From UBA11891 sp003533785 (GTDB lineage: Bacteria; Bacteroidota; Bacteroidia; Flavobacteriales; Flavobacteriaceae): a DNA stretch of 64,000 nucleotides. The stretch is from the NCBI GenBank assembly GCA_949511625.1, contig CATFEX010000022.1:68533-132532 (forward strand), written 5' to 3'. Below, piece after piece: positions 42,068 to 51,676 of this stretch. The notes below the pieces were generated by a model. That model saw only the letters and a program-made list of their open reading frames with translations, made no database searches and was not told the origin of the DNA. Position 1 is the first letter of the stretch. The number at the start of each line of letters is the position of its first letter. Made by a program: the position numbers and the translations under genes.

Positions 42068-44400
42068 CAGGAAAGAATTTGAAGTTTGGCAAAGCGCAAG
42101 AGCAGATTTTTTTCACCATGAGGTTTAGGAAAAAGGATCATCGCTTTTTTGTCGCTCCCCTGCCCTTCAAGGGACTGTACCGTTCCATTACCAAAACGGC
42201 TATGGGCTACACGCATGCCAACCGTTAATGACAATATTTCTTGCGATGAAGCTGCTGAAATCGATTTTTGAGCAGTAATTCTTCTTAGTTTTCCCAATTG
42301 TCCTGCGGAGGGCTGGGTGTTAAGTTTCACTCCTCTGGGCGCCGATTTAGCAGGTGTTTTGGTAGTATTTGAGTCTCCGAAAATAGACGGGTCCAATAAT
42401 GGTTTAAAAGCATAAGTATCTTTGGGAAGGTCTATTTCTACGTATCGATCTTCAATCTCTTCTATAAACCGACTGGGTTCTGCATCGATTAATTTCCCCC
42501 ATCGATATCGACTAAGTGTATAGGTTAGAAAGGCCCGTTCTTTGGCACGGGTGAGAGCCACATAAAATAATCGGCGCTCTTCTTCCAATTCAGCTCGGGT
42601 ATTCATACTCATGGCTGAGGGAAATAAATCTTCTTCCATGCCAACGATATAGACAAAGGGAAATTCCAACCCTTTGGCAAGGTGAATGGTCATTAAAGCG
42701 ACTCGATCAATATCAGATTCATTCTCCTTATCAAAATCTGTAGCAAGGGCTACATCCTCCAAAAATTCTATTAGGTCACCCTTGGAATCTACCAATTCTT
42801 TTTGTCCTTCCGTAAAATCCCGAATCCCATTCAGTAATTCTTCAATATTTTCTATTCGCGCCACACCCTCAGGGGTGCCATCTTTTTTCAATTCTGTAAC
42901 CAAACCCGCTTTTTTGGTGACCAAATCTGCAATTTCAAAGGCATTTAACTTTTCATTTTCAATCTGTAATGCCTCAATAAGTCGGACAAAATTACTCAGT
43001 TTTGTCAAAGTTCCCCCGTTGACTGGTAATTGAAATTCGTTGGCCTTTTGTAACAATTCAAAAATAGATACTCCGTGCTGTTTAGCGCCTACAAGCAGCT
43101 TGTCCAGAGTCGTTTGTCCAATACCCCTGGACGGGTAATTAATGATTCGCTTGAGGCTTTCTTCATCTTTAGGATTGACAATCACTCGTAAATAGGCCAA
43201 AACATCTTTAATCTCTTTTCTTTGATAAAAGGATAACCCCCCGAAAATTCGATAGGGAATATCACGTTTTCTCAAAGCATCTTCCATCGCTCGTGACTGA
43301 GCATTGGTGCGGTAGAGAATGGCAAAATCACTGTTTTTACGATGCTCTTGTATTTTTGTATCAAAGATGGACGCGGCTACAGCTCTTCCTTCTTCAGCAT
43401 CTGTGGGAAGTCGTTGTACTTTAATCTTAGCCCCATCATCATTAGAAGTCCATACCTCTTTGTCTATTTTATTTTTATTGTGTGCAATAATTGAATTTGC
43501 AGCTTCAACTATGGTTTTAGTAGATCGGTAATTTTGCTCCAGTCGATAAAGAGCTACATCGTCATAATCCTTCTGAAAGTTTAATATATTATTGATATTC
43601 GCCCCTCGAAAAGCATAAATACTTTGTGCATCATCCCCTACCACACAGATGTTCTGAAACTTATCTGATAAAGCACGAACAATTAAATACTGAGAATGAT
43701 TAGTGTCTTGATACTCATCAACCATTAAATAACGAAATCGGTCTTGGTATTTGGCCAAAACATCTGGAAAACGATTGAGGAGCTCGTTAGTTCGCAGAAG
43801 CAAATCATCAAAGTCCATCGCGCCCGCCTTAAAGCATCTATCCACATACTCCTTATATATTTCACCCATTTTTGGACGCTTGGCAAGGACATCTGATTCT
43901 TGTAAATCTGGGTTTTTATAGTAGGCATTAACGGTAATCAAACTATTTTTGAAAGAGGATATGCGGTTGCGAACTTGCTTGTATTTGTAGATATCTTTAT
44001 CAAGCCCAGTTTCCTTAATGATGGAGGCAATTAGTCGATCTGAATCTTGGGTGTCATATATGGTGAAATTACTTGGAAAGCCCAATTTATCAGCTTCTGC
44101 ACGAAGCAAACGGGCAAAAACGGAGTGGAAAGTACCCATCCAAAGATTTTTTGCTTCGCTCTCCCCTACCAAATCAGCAATCCGCCCTTTCATTTCACGA
44201 GCAGCTTTATTTGTAAATGTGAGTGCCAAAATTGAAAAGGCATCTACCCCTTGCTGCATCAAATAAGCAATTCGATAGGTCAAAACACGTGTTTTTCCCG
44301 AACCAGCTCCAGCAATTACAATCAATGGGCCTTCTCTATGTAAGACAGGCTTAAGCTGTGCTTCATTGAGCTCATTGAGATAGTTTGCTTCCTCTTTCAT
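42067..44400 (-). CDS. UvrD/PcrA-type superfamily 1 DNA helicase
   Basis: 777 residues. Helicase motifs in order: Q-motif LNEAQLKPV, Walker A AGAGSGKT, LTFTNKAAREM (Ia), YLMVDEYQDTNHSQ (II), VVGDDAQSIYAFRGA (III), LEQNYRST (IV), MTIHLAKGLEF (V) and FYVALTRAKE (VI). The C-terminal Tudor-like region (VGMRVAHSRFGNGTV) binds RNA polymerase in PcrA. It unwinds DNA 3' to 5' in excision repair and conflict resolution. A TATTTTTA box ends four bases before the ATG. Confidence 0.95.
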   Translation of the reverse strand: MKEEANYLNELNEAQLKPVLHREGPLIVIAGAGSGKTRVLTYRIAYLMQQGVDAFSILALTFTNKAAREMKGRIADLVGESEAKNLWMGTFHSVFARLLRAEADKLGFPSNFTIYDTQDSDRLIASIIKETGLDKDIYKYKQVRNRISSFKNSLITVNAYYKNPDLQESDVLAKRPKMGEIYKEYVDRCFKAGAMDFDDLLLRTNELLNRFPDVLAKYQDRFRYLMVDEYQDTNHSQYLIVRALSDKFQNICVVGDDAQSIYAFRGANINNILNFQKDYDDVALYRLEQNYRSTKTIVEAANSIIAHNKNKIDKEVWTSNDDGAKIKVQRLPTDAEEGRAVAASIFDTKIQEHRKNSDFAILYRTNAQSRAMEDALRKRDIPYRIFGGLSFYQRKEIKDVLAYLRVIVNPKDEESLKRIINYPSRGIGQTTLDKLLVGAKQHGVSIFELLQKANEFQLPVNGGTLTKLSNFVRLIEALQIENEKLNAFEIADLVTKKAGLVTELKKDGTPEGVARIENIEELLNGIRDFTEGQKELVDSKGDLIEFLEDVALATDFDKENESDIDRVALMTIHLAKGLEFPFVYIVGMEEDLFPSAMSMNTRAELEEERRLFYVALTRAKERAFLTYTLSRYRWGKLIDAEPSRFIEEIEDRYVEIDLPKDTYAFKPLLDPSIFGDSNTTKTPAKSAPRGVKLNTQPSAGQLGKLRRITAQKSISAASSQEILSLTVGMRVAHSRFGNGTVQSLEGQGSDKKAMILFPKPHGEKNLLLRFAKLQILS

Positions 44401-44404
44401 GGTT

Positions 44405-44412
44405 TAAAAATA
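44405..44412 (-). promoter_or_regulatory. Candidate -7 box TATTTTTA four bases before the helicase ATG
   Basis: One mismatch to TAnnTTTG at the last base, with the recurrent four-base spacing to the start codon at 44400. A leaderless transcript is predicted. Confidence 0.45.
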
Positions 44413-44488
44413 AAGGAATAAACCGTCCTCCCTATCCCTGTACAACTATAATTATAAACATCTTATATTAGTGATCTCAAAAAAAATT

Positions 44489-45760
44489 ATGAATCGTTTT
44501 ATTCCATTATTTCTCCTCATAACAGTGAGTAATCTTACTGCTCAAAATTCTAAAAAGGATTACCAGAGACTGGAGTCCAAAGTCATTGAATGGCGCCATG
44601 ATTTGCATCAACATCCTGAACTTTCGAACCGTGAATTTCGAACAGCAGAGAAAGTAGCCAAGCATCTAAAATCTCTTGGAATGGAAGTACAGACGGGTGT
44701 CGCCAATACAGGAGTCGTTGGCTTGTTAAAAGGAAAAAAACCGGGGAAAACTCTTGCCCTTCGCGCCGATATGGATGGGCTTCCAGTGAAAGAAAGAAAT
44801 GATCTTCCCTATCGATCCAAAGCTATTGGGAAGTTTATGGGAAATGAAGTCCCTGTTATGCACGCATGCGGGCACGATACGCATGTTGCTATACTTATGG
44901 GAGCAGCGGAATACTTAGCCAAAAACAATAATTTTGCAGGTAATATTAAATTTATTTTTCAACCGGCGGAGGAGGGCCCCCCTCCCGGAGAGAAAGGAGG
45001 CGCGTCTTTGATGATTGAAGAGGGGGTTTTGGACAATCCGAAGGTCGATGCTATTGTAGGCCTACATATCAAATCTGAATATCGCGTCGGTGAAATTGTT
45101 TATAAACCCCGTGGATTTATGGCCGCATCCCAACGTTTTGTTATCGATATCAAAGGAAAACAATCCCATGGATCAACTCCTTGGCAAGGAGTTGATCCTA
45201 TAATGATTGGAACAAAAATTATCGATGGAATACAAACCATTGTTAGCAGAAATCTTGAATTAACTAAAGAAGGTGCTGTCATTTCGGTAGGGTCATTTCA
45301 TTCAGGAGTACGATTTAATATTATTCCAGAAAGTGCCCAAATAATTGGAACCATCAGAACATTGGACCGTGATATGAAGGAACAAATCCGGGATAGAATG
45401 ACTCAGCTGGTCCCTACCATAGCCAAAGCGTATGGTGGAGAAGCGGTTATCTCTATAGTAGATGGTGCCGATATCACTTTCAATGATCCCGAGTTAACAA
45501 AGCAATTGGTGCCCAGTTTAAAAAGAGTCCTCTCAGAAGACAAAGTCTACCAAATCAAAGCAATTACAGGAGCAGAAGACTTTTCCTATTTTCAGAATGA
45601 AATTCCCGGTTTCTTCTTTTTCTTAGGAGGGACCAGTCTTGCCACACCAGCAAATGAAATTCCATCGCATCATACTCCTGATTTTATTGCAGAAGATGAT
45701 GCTTTGATTATTGGGGTTAAAGCCATAAGTCAAATTGCTATCGATTTTCTTCGCAACTAA
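44489..45760 (+). CDS. Secreted M20 family amidohydrolase
   Basis: About 423 residues with a signal peptide (MNRFIPLFLLITVSNLTAQ). The M20D metal-site sequence is complete: LRADMDGLPVKE, HACGHDTHVAIL, FQPAEEG and the late SHHTPDF. The dimerisation lid begins at GKQSHGSTPWQGVDP. Relatives hydrolyse N-acyl or IAA-type amino acid conjugates. The ATG at 44489 is preferred over an in-frame GTG at 44471. The gene contains an exceptional 29-base palindrome at 45170. Confidence 0.92.
   Translation: MNRFIPLFLLITVSNLTAQNSKKDYQRLESKVIEWRHDLHQHPELSNREFRTAEKVAKHLKSLGMEVQTGVANTGVVGLLKGKKPGKTLALRADMDGLPVKERNDLPYRSKAIGKFMGNEVPVMHACGHDTHVAILMGAAEYLAKNNNFAGNIKFIFQPAEEGPPPGEKGGASLMIEEGVLDNPKVDAIVGLHIKSEYRVGEIVYKPRGFMAASQRFVIDIKGKQSHGSTPWQGVDPIMIGTKIIDGIQTIVSRNLELTKEGAVISVGSFHSGVRFNIIPESAQIIGTIRTLDRDMKEQIRDRMTQLVPTIAKAYGGEAVISIVDGADITFNDPELTKQLVPSLKRVLSEDKVYQIKAITGAEDFSYFQNEIPGFFFFLGGTSLATPANEIPSHHTPDFIAEDDALIIGVKAISQIAIDFLRN
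45170..45198. repeat. Near-perfect palindrome inside the M20 gene (14-base arms, 1-base centre)
   Basis: GGATCAACTCCTTG (45170-45183) is followed by a single G and then its exact reverse complement CAAGGAGTTGATCC (45185-45198). It encodes the conserved GSTPWQGVDP stretch of the hydrolase. It is not flanked by repeats, and the frame is intact. Confidence 0.9.
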
Positions 45761-45862
45761 TTTTAGGGGGTAAAATTAACCTATTGATTTCTTTGTTTCT
45801 AAATGTTTTTTATGCAAAATATAACTTGAATATAAAATTCAATTGCCTTAATTAATAAATTG

Positions 45863-45882
45863 TAATACAGTTATTTGTATTA
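45863..45882. repeat. Inverted repeat TAATACA-N6-TGTATTA
   Basis: Perfect seven-base arms (45863-45869, 45876-45882) in the 221-base AT-rich gap between the M20 gene and recG, about 100 bases before the recG GTG. Operator-like in size. The rest of the gap shows nothing else that I can name. Confidence 0.4.
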
Positions 45883-45981
45883 TTATAATAATCTGTTAAT
45901 TCAAGTTTTTTTTCACACTACCAACAAACGAGCAAAAGAATTTTCAAACGAATTCTCGATTGTATAAAGTATCTTGTAACT

Positions 45982-48081
45982 GTGAATCGGTTGGATACAA
46001 GTCTTGATTACCTAAAGGGAATTGGTCCCAATCGCGCCCAACTGCTACGGGAGGAATTGGGCCTTCATACTTTTTATGATTTATTGAATTTTTTTCCCAA
46101 TCGCTATGTAGATAGAACCCAGTTTCATGCACTTGACAGACTACCAAAGAATAATGCTGAAATACAGCTCAAGGGAAAGCTGACCGCAATTAGAAACATT
46201 TCCCAAAAAAGAGGAAGTAGATTGGTGGCGCATTTGGAAGATGATTCGGGATCTATTGAGTTGGTTTGGTTTCGAGGGCAAAAATGGATTCAGGAGCAAC
46301 TTATTATAGATAAAGAATATGTAGTTTTTGGACGACTCAATTGGTACGGAAACAAGGTCAGTATGCCCCATCCGGAATTAACCCCCAAAGAAGCTTTTGA
46401 ACCCCGTGCTCATCTGGGCTTGCATCCCATCTATCCCACAACTGAAAAATTGATTCAAAGAGGTGTTAGTCAGAAAGTTATCAAACAAGCCCAGCGCCAA
46501 TTACACGAAACCATATCAGGTCGTTTTACAGAGCCCCTTCCCAAAGATTTGATACAATCTATTCGCCTAATTGATAAAGATGAAGCATATCAATCTATTC
46601 ATTTCCCAAAAGATCATCACCAATTGACTTCAGCTCAATTGCGGCTCAAGTTCGAAGAGCTTTTCTTTATTCAATTGCAGTTACTTAAGAAAAAACAATT
46701 ACGTCAACAACAAATTAAAGGTTTCTCATTTGAAAAAGTAGGTCGTGTTTTCAATACGTTTTACAAACAGGCGCTTCCCTTCGAACTAACCAATGCTCAA
46801 AAAAAGGTATTAAAAGAAATTCGACACGACCTGGGAACGGGAATTCAAATGAATCGGCTGCTTCAGGGAGATGTCGGATCTGGAAAAACAATCATCGCTT
46901 TAATGAGTATGCTCATTGGAATAGACAATGGATATCAGGCCTGTTTAATGGCGCCTACAGAAATACTAGCACAGCAACACTTTCAATCACTCTCTAGTCT
47001 TTTGGAAGAATTTGACGTTTCCATCGCTCTTCTAACAGGCACAACAAAAAAAGGAGAACGAGCTCAAATACATGAAACCCTTCAATCGGGGGATCTGCAA
47101 ATATTAGTAGGAACACATGCTGTTTTAGAGGAAAAAGTTCAATTTGCCAATTTAGGTTTGGCCATTATAGATGAACAGCATCGCTTTGGTGTAGCACAAC
47201 GAGCCAGACTTTGGAAAAAAAACAAACTCCCCCCTCATGTATTGGTGATGACGGCGACTCCCATTCCTCGTACCCTAGCCATGAGTTTGTACGGAGACTT
47301 AGATATTTCTACGCTAGACGAACTCCCTCCAGGGCGAAAGACAATCAAAACAGTTTGGAGACGTGATACCAATCGGCTTAAAGTATTCCAATTTCTCAAA
47401 GAAGAAATCAATAAAGGACGACAAGTTTATGTGGTTTACCCCCTTATCGAAGAATCAGAAAAATTAGACTATAAAGATTTAATGGACGGGTATGAAAGCA
47501 TGCAACGGTCCTTTCCAGCTCCTGAATATCAGATCAGCATCGTTCATGGACGAATGAAACCAGAAGCCAAAGAGTTTGAAATGCAACGCTTTCAAAAGAA
47601 GGAAACACAACTCCTTATCGCCACAACAGTTATTGAAGTTGGTGTCAATATCCCCAACGCTTCTGTAATGTTAATTGAAAGTGCCGAACGCTTTGGTTTA
47701 TCACAATTGCACCAACTGCGAGGACGAGTAGGTCGGGGCAATGCCCAAAGTTATTGTGTACTGATGAGTGGAAATAAGCTCTCCGCAGAAAGCCGAACTC
47801 GATTGGATACAATGGTACGCACCCATGATGGATTTGAAATTGCAGAGGTAGATCTTCGCCTTCGAGGCCCAGGTGATTTGATGGGAACGCAACAAAGCGG
47901 AGCTCTTCAACTAAAAATTGCCAATCTAGTCAAAGATCAAGAAGTGCTTTTCCTTGCACGAAATTGGGCAGAATCGATTGTCAACAAAGATCCCGATTTG
48001 CAATGGCCAGAGCATCAAAGCCTCAAAACAACCTATGTTGAAATGACAAAAAACAAAGCACTTTGGAAATACATCAGTTAG
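45982..48081 (+). CDS. recG: ATP-dependent DNA helicase RecG
   Basis: 699 residues. The wedge/OB domain is N-terminal (GIGPNRAQLLREELG, then LKGKLTAIRNI). Helicase motifs follow: Walker A GDVGSGKT, DEQHRFG (DExH), TATPIPRT, and the C-terminal QLHQLRGRVGRG. The TRG-like RLRGPGDLMGTQQSG motif is present. It remodels stalled forks and Holliday junctions. The GTG start follows TATCTTG by five bases, an imperfect version of the box seen elsewhere. Confidence 0.96.
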   Translation: MNRLDTSLDYLKGIGPNRAQLLREELGLHTFYDLLNFFPNRYVDRTQFHALDRLPKNNAEIQLKGKLTAIRNISQKRGSRLVAHLEDDSGSIELVWFRGQKWIQEQLIIDKEYVVFGRLNWYGNKVSMPHPELTPKEAFEPRAHLGLHPIYPTTEKLIQRGVSQKVIKQAQRQLHETISGRFTEPLPKDLIQSIRLIDKDEAYQSIHFPKDHHQLTSAQLRLKFEELFFIQLQLLKKKQLRQQQIKGFSFEKVGRVFNTFYKQALPFELTNAQKKVLKEIRHDLGTGIQMNRLLQGDVGSGKTIIALMSMLIGIDNGYQACLMAPTEILAQQHFQSLSSLLEEFDVSIALLTGTTKKGERAQIHETLQSGDLQILVGTHAVLEEKVQFANLGLAIIDEQHRFGVAQRARLWKKNKLPPHVLVMTATPIPRTLAMSLYGDLDISTLDELPPGRKTIKTVWRRDTNRLKVFQFLKEEINKGRQVYVVYPLIEESEKLDYKDLMDGYESMQRSFPAPEYQISIVHGRMKPEAKEFEMQRFQKKETQLLIATTVIEVGVNIPNASVMLIESAERFGLSQLHQLRGRVGRGNAQSYCVLMSGNKLSAESRTRLDTMVRTHDGFEIAEVDLRLRGPGDLMGTQQSGALQLKIANLVKDQEVLFLARNWAESIVNKDPDLQWPEHQSLKTTYVEMTKNKALWKYIS

Positions 48082-48096
48082 GCTAAAAAAACAGAC

Positions 48097-48125
48097 TTGT
48101 CTTTGATTGAGTTCCGTTATATTTG
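48097..48125 (+). promoter_or_regulatory. Promoter TTG-N18-TATATTTG upstream of pheT
   Basis: A TTG at 48097-48099 and a perfect TATATTTG at 48118-48125 are 18 bases apart, matching Bacteroidota -33/-7 geometry. The predicted leader to the GTG at 48167 is about 37 bases. Confidence 0.65.
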
Positions 48126-48166
48126 CAAGCATACTAATCGACTATTGAGTCTTTGATACCAAAGCA

Positions 48167-50590
48167 GTGAAAATCTCATACAACTGGCTAAAGCAATTCA
48201 TCAACATAGACCTCCCTCCCCATGAAGTCGCCGATATGCTGACCGATTTGGGACTCGAAGTTGAAGGCACTTCCGAAATCACTTCGATTCCTGGTGGTCT
48301 CGATGGGGTTGTGGTGGGAGAAGTCCTCAGCTGTAAACCCCATCCCAATGCAGATCGCCTTCAGGTGACTAGCATTCGTATTAACCAAGAAGACCCCCTG
48401 CCAATTGTATGTGGGGCCTCCAACGTAGCTACTGGACTCAAAGTAGCTGTAGCCACTGTTGGTACTACTCTTTACGATGGAGATGGCAACCCTTTTCAGA
48501 TCAAAAAAAGCAAAATAAGAGGCGAGCTAAGTCAAGGAATGATTTGTGCTGAAGACGAATTGGGATTGGGAACAGATCATGACGGCATATTGGTTTTAGA
48601 TTCTTCATTGGAACCTGGAACTCCCTGTGCTTCTGTATTTCAAATTGAAAAAGACTTTGTTTTTGAAATTGGTCTAACACCCAACAGAGCCGACGCTATG
48701 AGTCACATGGGTGTCGCTAGAGATCTACGAGCCGCCTGTTTGTTAAAAAAAATTCCTGTCACTTGGACTCCTCCACTACTCGATGACTTTGAAGGGCATC
48801 CCAGCTCGCATTCGATTGATATTCAAGTCAAAGAACCAGAAAGGGCCCCTCGTTATTTGGGTCTTTTAATTCGTGATGTTGTAATTAAAGATTCCCCCAA
48901 TTGGTTACAAAACCGTTTGAAAGCTATTGGCATCAGTCCAAAAAATAATGTAGTAGACATTACAAATTATGTTCTTCACGATTTAGGTCAACCCCTACAC
49001 GCTTTTGATGCTGAAAAGATCAAGGGTGAGGTTGTGGTTCAGACCCTTCCCCAAGACACACTTTTTGTTACGCTGGATGGTCAAGAACGAAAATTGCACT
49101 CTGAAGACTTGATGATCTGTGACGGAGATACCCCGCTCTGTATTGCAGGAGTATTTGGTGGGATTCACTCAGGAGTGAGTGAGCAAACTCAGCATATTTT
49201 TTTAGAAAGTGCCTATTTTGATTCTGTCAGTATTCGAAAAACGGCGAAAAGACATGGACTCAATACAGACGCTTCTTTTCGTTACGAGCGCGGGATAGAT
49301 CCGTGGATGACTGAAAAGGCACTGAAACGAGCTGCCCTTTTAATTCGTGAACTCGCTGGAGGAACGATTTCAAGTTCTATTAATGAAAAAACACAAGGTG
49401 AGAATAGTTCAAAAAAGGTGGTGTTAAAATACCAATATTTGAATGAGACAATAGGTCAGGTGATTCCAAAAAAAACCCTCGTCGAAATTCTCCAATCTTT
49501 GGATATTTCTATAGAATCAGAGACAGAGAAGGAATTGCAACTTAGCATACCTCCCTATCGAGTTGATGTGACTCGCCCAGCAGACGTAGTAGAAGAGGTT
49601 CTTCGAGTGTATGGTTACAACAATATTACGGTCAGTCCTAACCTTAGAGTCCCTTTTCCTAATTTTGATTCCCGCAGTCCTCATCGTGTAGAAAAAGAGC
49701 TAGCCCAACTACTTATTGGTTTTGGATTTTCCGAAATTTTGAATAATTCACTGACCTCCCCCAACTTTCAGTCTATGGATTCCAGCTTAAATGATACCGA
49801 AGGAGTTCATTTATTAAACCCATTAGGCAAAGAGCTCGGGCAACTTCGAAGCAGCTTATTATTTTCCGTTCTTGAAACGATAGGGTTTAACCTAAATCGT
49901 CAAGCCAAACAACTCAAACTCTTTGAATTGGGCAAGTCTTATTCAAGAAATAAGGATTCTTTTCACGAAAAAAAACAAGTTTCCCTTGCTTTGGTTGGCG
50001 ATATTTATCCAGAGAACTGGGACGTTTTGGATTCTCCTTCTCCGTTTTCATATTTTAAAGGTATTATCGAGAACATTTGGAAACGGATGGATATCCCCTT
50101 GACAGACTGTCAATACGCTGGACATCCAACAATATCAGAAGGAATAGAATGGAAAATAGGTGATAATACCCTCGGGCGAATGGGTATTGTACTTTCGGGT
50201 ATCACTAAAAAGTTTGATATAACTAAGACCGTTTTTTTTGCCGAACTGGATTGGGACATCTTACTTAAGCATGCTTTTAAAAAAAATTCGACATTCACTC
50301 CAATCCCCAAATTCCCAGGAAGCCGAAGAGATTTTGCGCTTCTTGTATCAAAGGAAGTTAGTTTTCAAGCCATAAAGGACTTAGCATATCAAACCGAGAA
50401 AAAAGTGTTGAAAAAGGTGGGATTATTTGATGTATATGAAGGCAAAAAGTTGCCCAAAAATCAAAAATCATATGGTGTGAGCTTTGAGTTTCAAGATTCC
50501 AACAAAACTTTAACCGATAAACAGATTGATAAAATCATGAAAAAGCTACAAGATCGATTTGAACAAGATTTAGAGGCAAAGCTTCGTTAA
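48167..50590 (+). CDS. pheT: Phenylalanyl-tRNA synthetase beta subunit
   Basis: 807 residues in the usual order. The N-terminal KISYNWLKQFINIDLP is followed by a tRNA-binding OB domain (VVVGEVLSCKPHPNADRL), the B3/B4 editing domain, B5 (SIPPYRVDV), the catalytic-like core and a C-terminal ferredoxin-like anticodon-binding domain (FPGSRRDFALLV). The start is GTG, because the family begins MKISYNWL. pheS is not in the window, so the two subunits are encoded apart. Confidence 0.97.
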   Translation: MKISYNWLKQFINIDLPPHEVADMLTDLGLEVEGTSEITSIPGGLDGVVVGEVLSCKPHPNADRLQVTSIRINQEDPLPIVCGASNVATGLKVAVATVGTTLYDGDGNPFQIKKSKIRGELSQGMICAEDELGLGTDHDGILVLDSSLEPGTPCASVFQIEKDFVFEIGLTPNRADAMSHMGVARDLRAACLLKKIPVTWTPPLLDDFEGHPSSHSIDIQVKEPERAPRYLGLLIRDVVIKDSPNWLQNRLKAIGISPKNNVVDITNYVLHDLGQPLHAFDAEKIKGEVVVQTLPQDTLFVTLDGQERKLHSEDLMICDGDTPLCIAGVFGGIHSGVSEQTQHIFLESAYFDSVSIRKTAKRHGLNTDASFRYERGIDPWMTEKALKRAALLIRELAGGTISSSINEKTQGENSSKKVVLKYQYLNETIGQVIPKKTLVEILQSLDISIESETEKELQLSIPPYRVDVTRPADVVEEVLRVYGYNNITVSPNLRVPFPNFDSRSPHRVEKELAQLLIGFGFSEILNNSLTSPNFQSMDSSLNDTEGVHLLNPLGKELGQLRSSLLFSVLETIGFNLNRQAKQLKLFELGKSYSRNKDSFHEKKQVSLALVGDIYPENWDVLDSPSPFSYFKGIIENIWKRMDIPLTDCQYAGHPTISEGIEWKIGDNTLGRMGIVLSGITKKFDITKTVFFAELDWDILLKHAFKKNSTFTPIPKFPGSRRDFALLVSKEVSFQAIKDLAYQTEKKVLKKVGLFDVYEGKKLPKNQKSYGVSFEFQDSNKTLTDKQIDKIMKKLQDRFEQDLEAKLR

Positions 50591-50660
50591 CAATTAATTA
50601 ATTTTTTTAGTTTGTGTTTCAATCAATTATGTCTAATTTTACTAAGAAATGTAATTGATC

Positions 50661-51347
50661 ATGAAGCTGAATCCTCTTTTACCCACCAACCTAGAATTAG
50701 TTTTAAGAACGTCTGTTGAAAAGAAACGTTCCTCAATTTCAATACTCCAGCAAGCAAAAAACTTAACTTCTCAAGATCGTTTTATAACTAAAAACAATTT
50801 TGACTTTGATCAGCTGGAGACAAAAAATATCTTCTCATTAGAGGAAATCAAACAAGTTTGTATCGATTACCGTTTGAGGTTTCTAGATATTACATATTTT
50901 AAAGGAACTATACCTCAAACAGCAAAAAATAAAATTGCGGCGATGGAGGACACTCACCAAACAGAACTTGGTGGATTCAAAATAATGGCTCCTTCAATAA
51001 TGTTTCGTCTCGCTAAAACAGATGACCCCTTATTATTTGTACCTCTAGGAAACGATTATTTTTATCTTATTCATAAATGGGGAAAAGATTTACACCCCTT
51101 GCGTAAACTTCGAATGCTTCCATTCCAAAACATTTGGAACTTATTGATCTTCCTTCTTGGGATTAGCTATTTATTAACACTGGCAACTCCCCTGGGTATG
51201 TTCACGAAAAATACAGATGCAACCGCTTTCTGGATGCTTTATTTTTTCATGTTCAAAGCCGTTGTCTCTGTAGTACTCTTTTGTGGTATTGCACTGGGAA
51301 AGAATTTTAATCCGGCCATTTGGAATAGCAAATACAACAAAACCTAA
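50661..51347 (+). CDS. Two-pass membrane protein of unknown function
   Basis: About 228 residues. The polar N-terminal half contains an FDFDQLETKNIFSLEEIKQVC region and FGGF-like LGGFKIMAPS. Two membrane helices follow at about 160-180 and 195-215 (NLLIFLLGISYLLTLATPLG; the second is rich in Val and Phe). I do not recognise the family, although its context beside DUF2007 and a sodium symporter looks conserved. The ATG at 50661 is preferred over TTG at 50655. Confidence 0.72.
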   Translation: MKLNPLLPTNLELVLRTSVEKKRSSISILQQAKNLTSQDRFITKNNFDFDQLETKNIFSLEEIKQVCIDYRLRFLDITYFKGTIPQTAKNKIAAMEDTHQTELGGFKIMAPSIMFRLAKTDDPLLFVPLGNDYFYLIHKWGKDLHPLRKLRMLPFQNIWNLLIFLLGISYLLTLATPLGMFTKNTDATAFWMLYFFMFKAVVSVVLFCGIALGKNFNPAIWNSKYNKT

Positions 51348-51355
51348 ATGCGTCC

Positions 51356-51580
51356 ATGGAACAGTCTTTTGTGCATATTTACTCTGGCTCAAGCGTGACT
51401 GTTCTTGCATTAAAAAATGCTTTACAAGCAGATAATATCATTCCTGTAATTAAAGACGAATCTGAATCGGCTCGCATGGCAGGTTTTGGAATAGTTCATG
51501 ATCAGAAACAGGTTTTTGTGCATACGGATGAGCTTAAAAAAGCAAAAAAAATCATGGGCGCTTTGGAAATCGCCAAATAG
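51356..51580 (+). CDS. DUF2007 family small protein
   Basis: 74 residues, VHIYSGSSVTVLALKNALQADNIIPVI at the start and VFVHTDELKKAKKIMGAL at the end in separate segments. This is the compact alpha/beta domain of DUF2007, sometimes called a putative signal-transducing protein. No function is established. It lies eight bases after the membrane protein stop and probably in the same transcript. Confidence 0.83.
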   Translation: MEQSFVHIYSGSSVTVLALKNALQADNIIPVIKDESESARMAGFGIVHDQKQVFVHTDELKKAKKIMGALEIAK

Positions 51581-51676
51581 TGCTTCTACAATTTTTTGCT
51601 TTCTTACAGATTTTCTACTTTGTGAGGCGAAACCAACTTGAAGGATTTTTGGATTCTTCCCAATATTTAAATCATT

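Noticed and set aside
42686..43033. Open frame of 115 codons on the plus strand
   Set aside because: It lies wholly inside the UvrD-type helicase gene on the other strand, is Ser-rich as expected of an antisense shadow, and has no promoter or family motif.
45761..45981. AT-rich gap considered as a replication origin or attachment site
   Set aside because: No DnaA-box clusters, no dnaA or parAB neighbours, no tRNA and no integrase; only a small dyad is seen.
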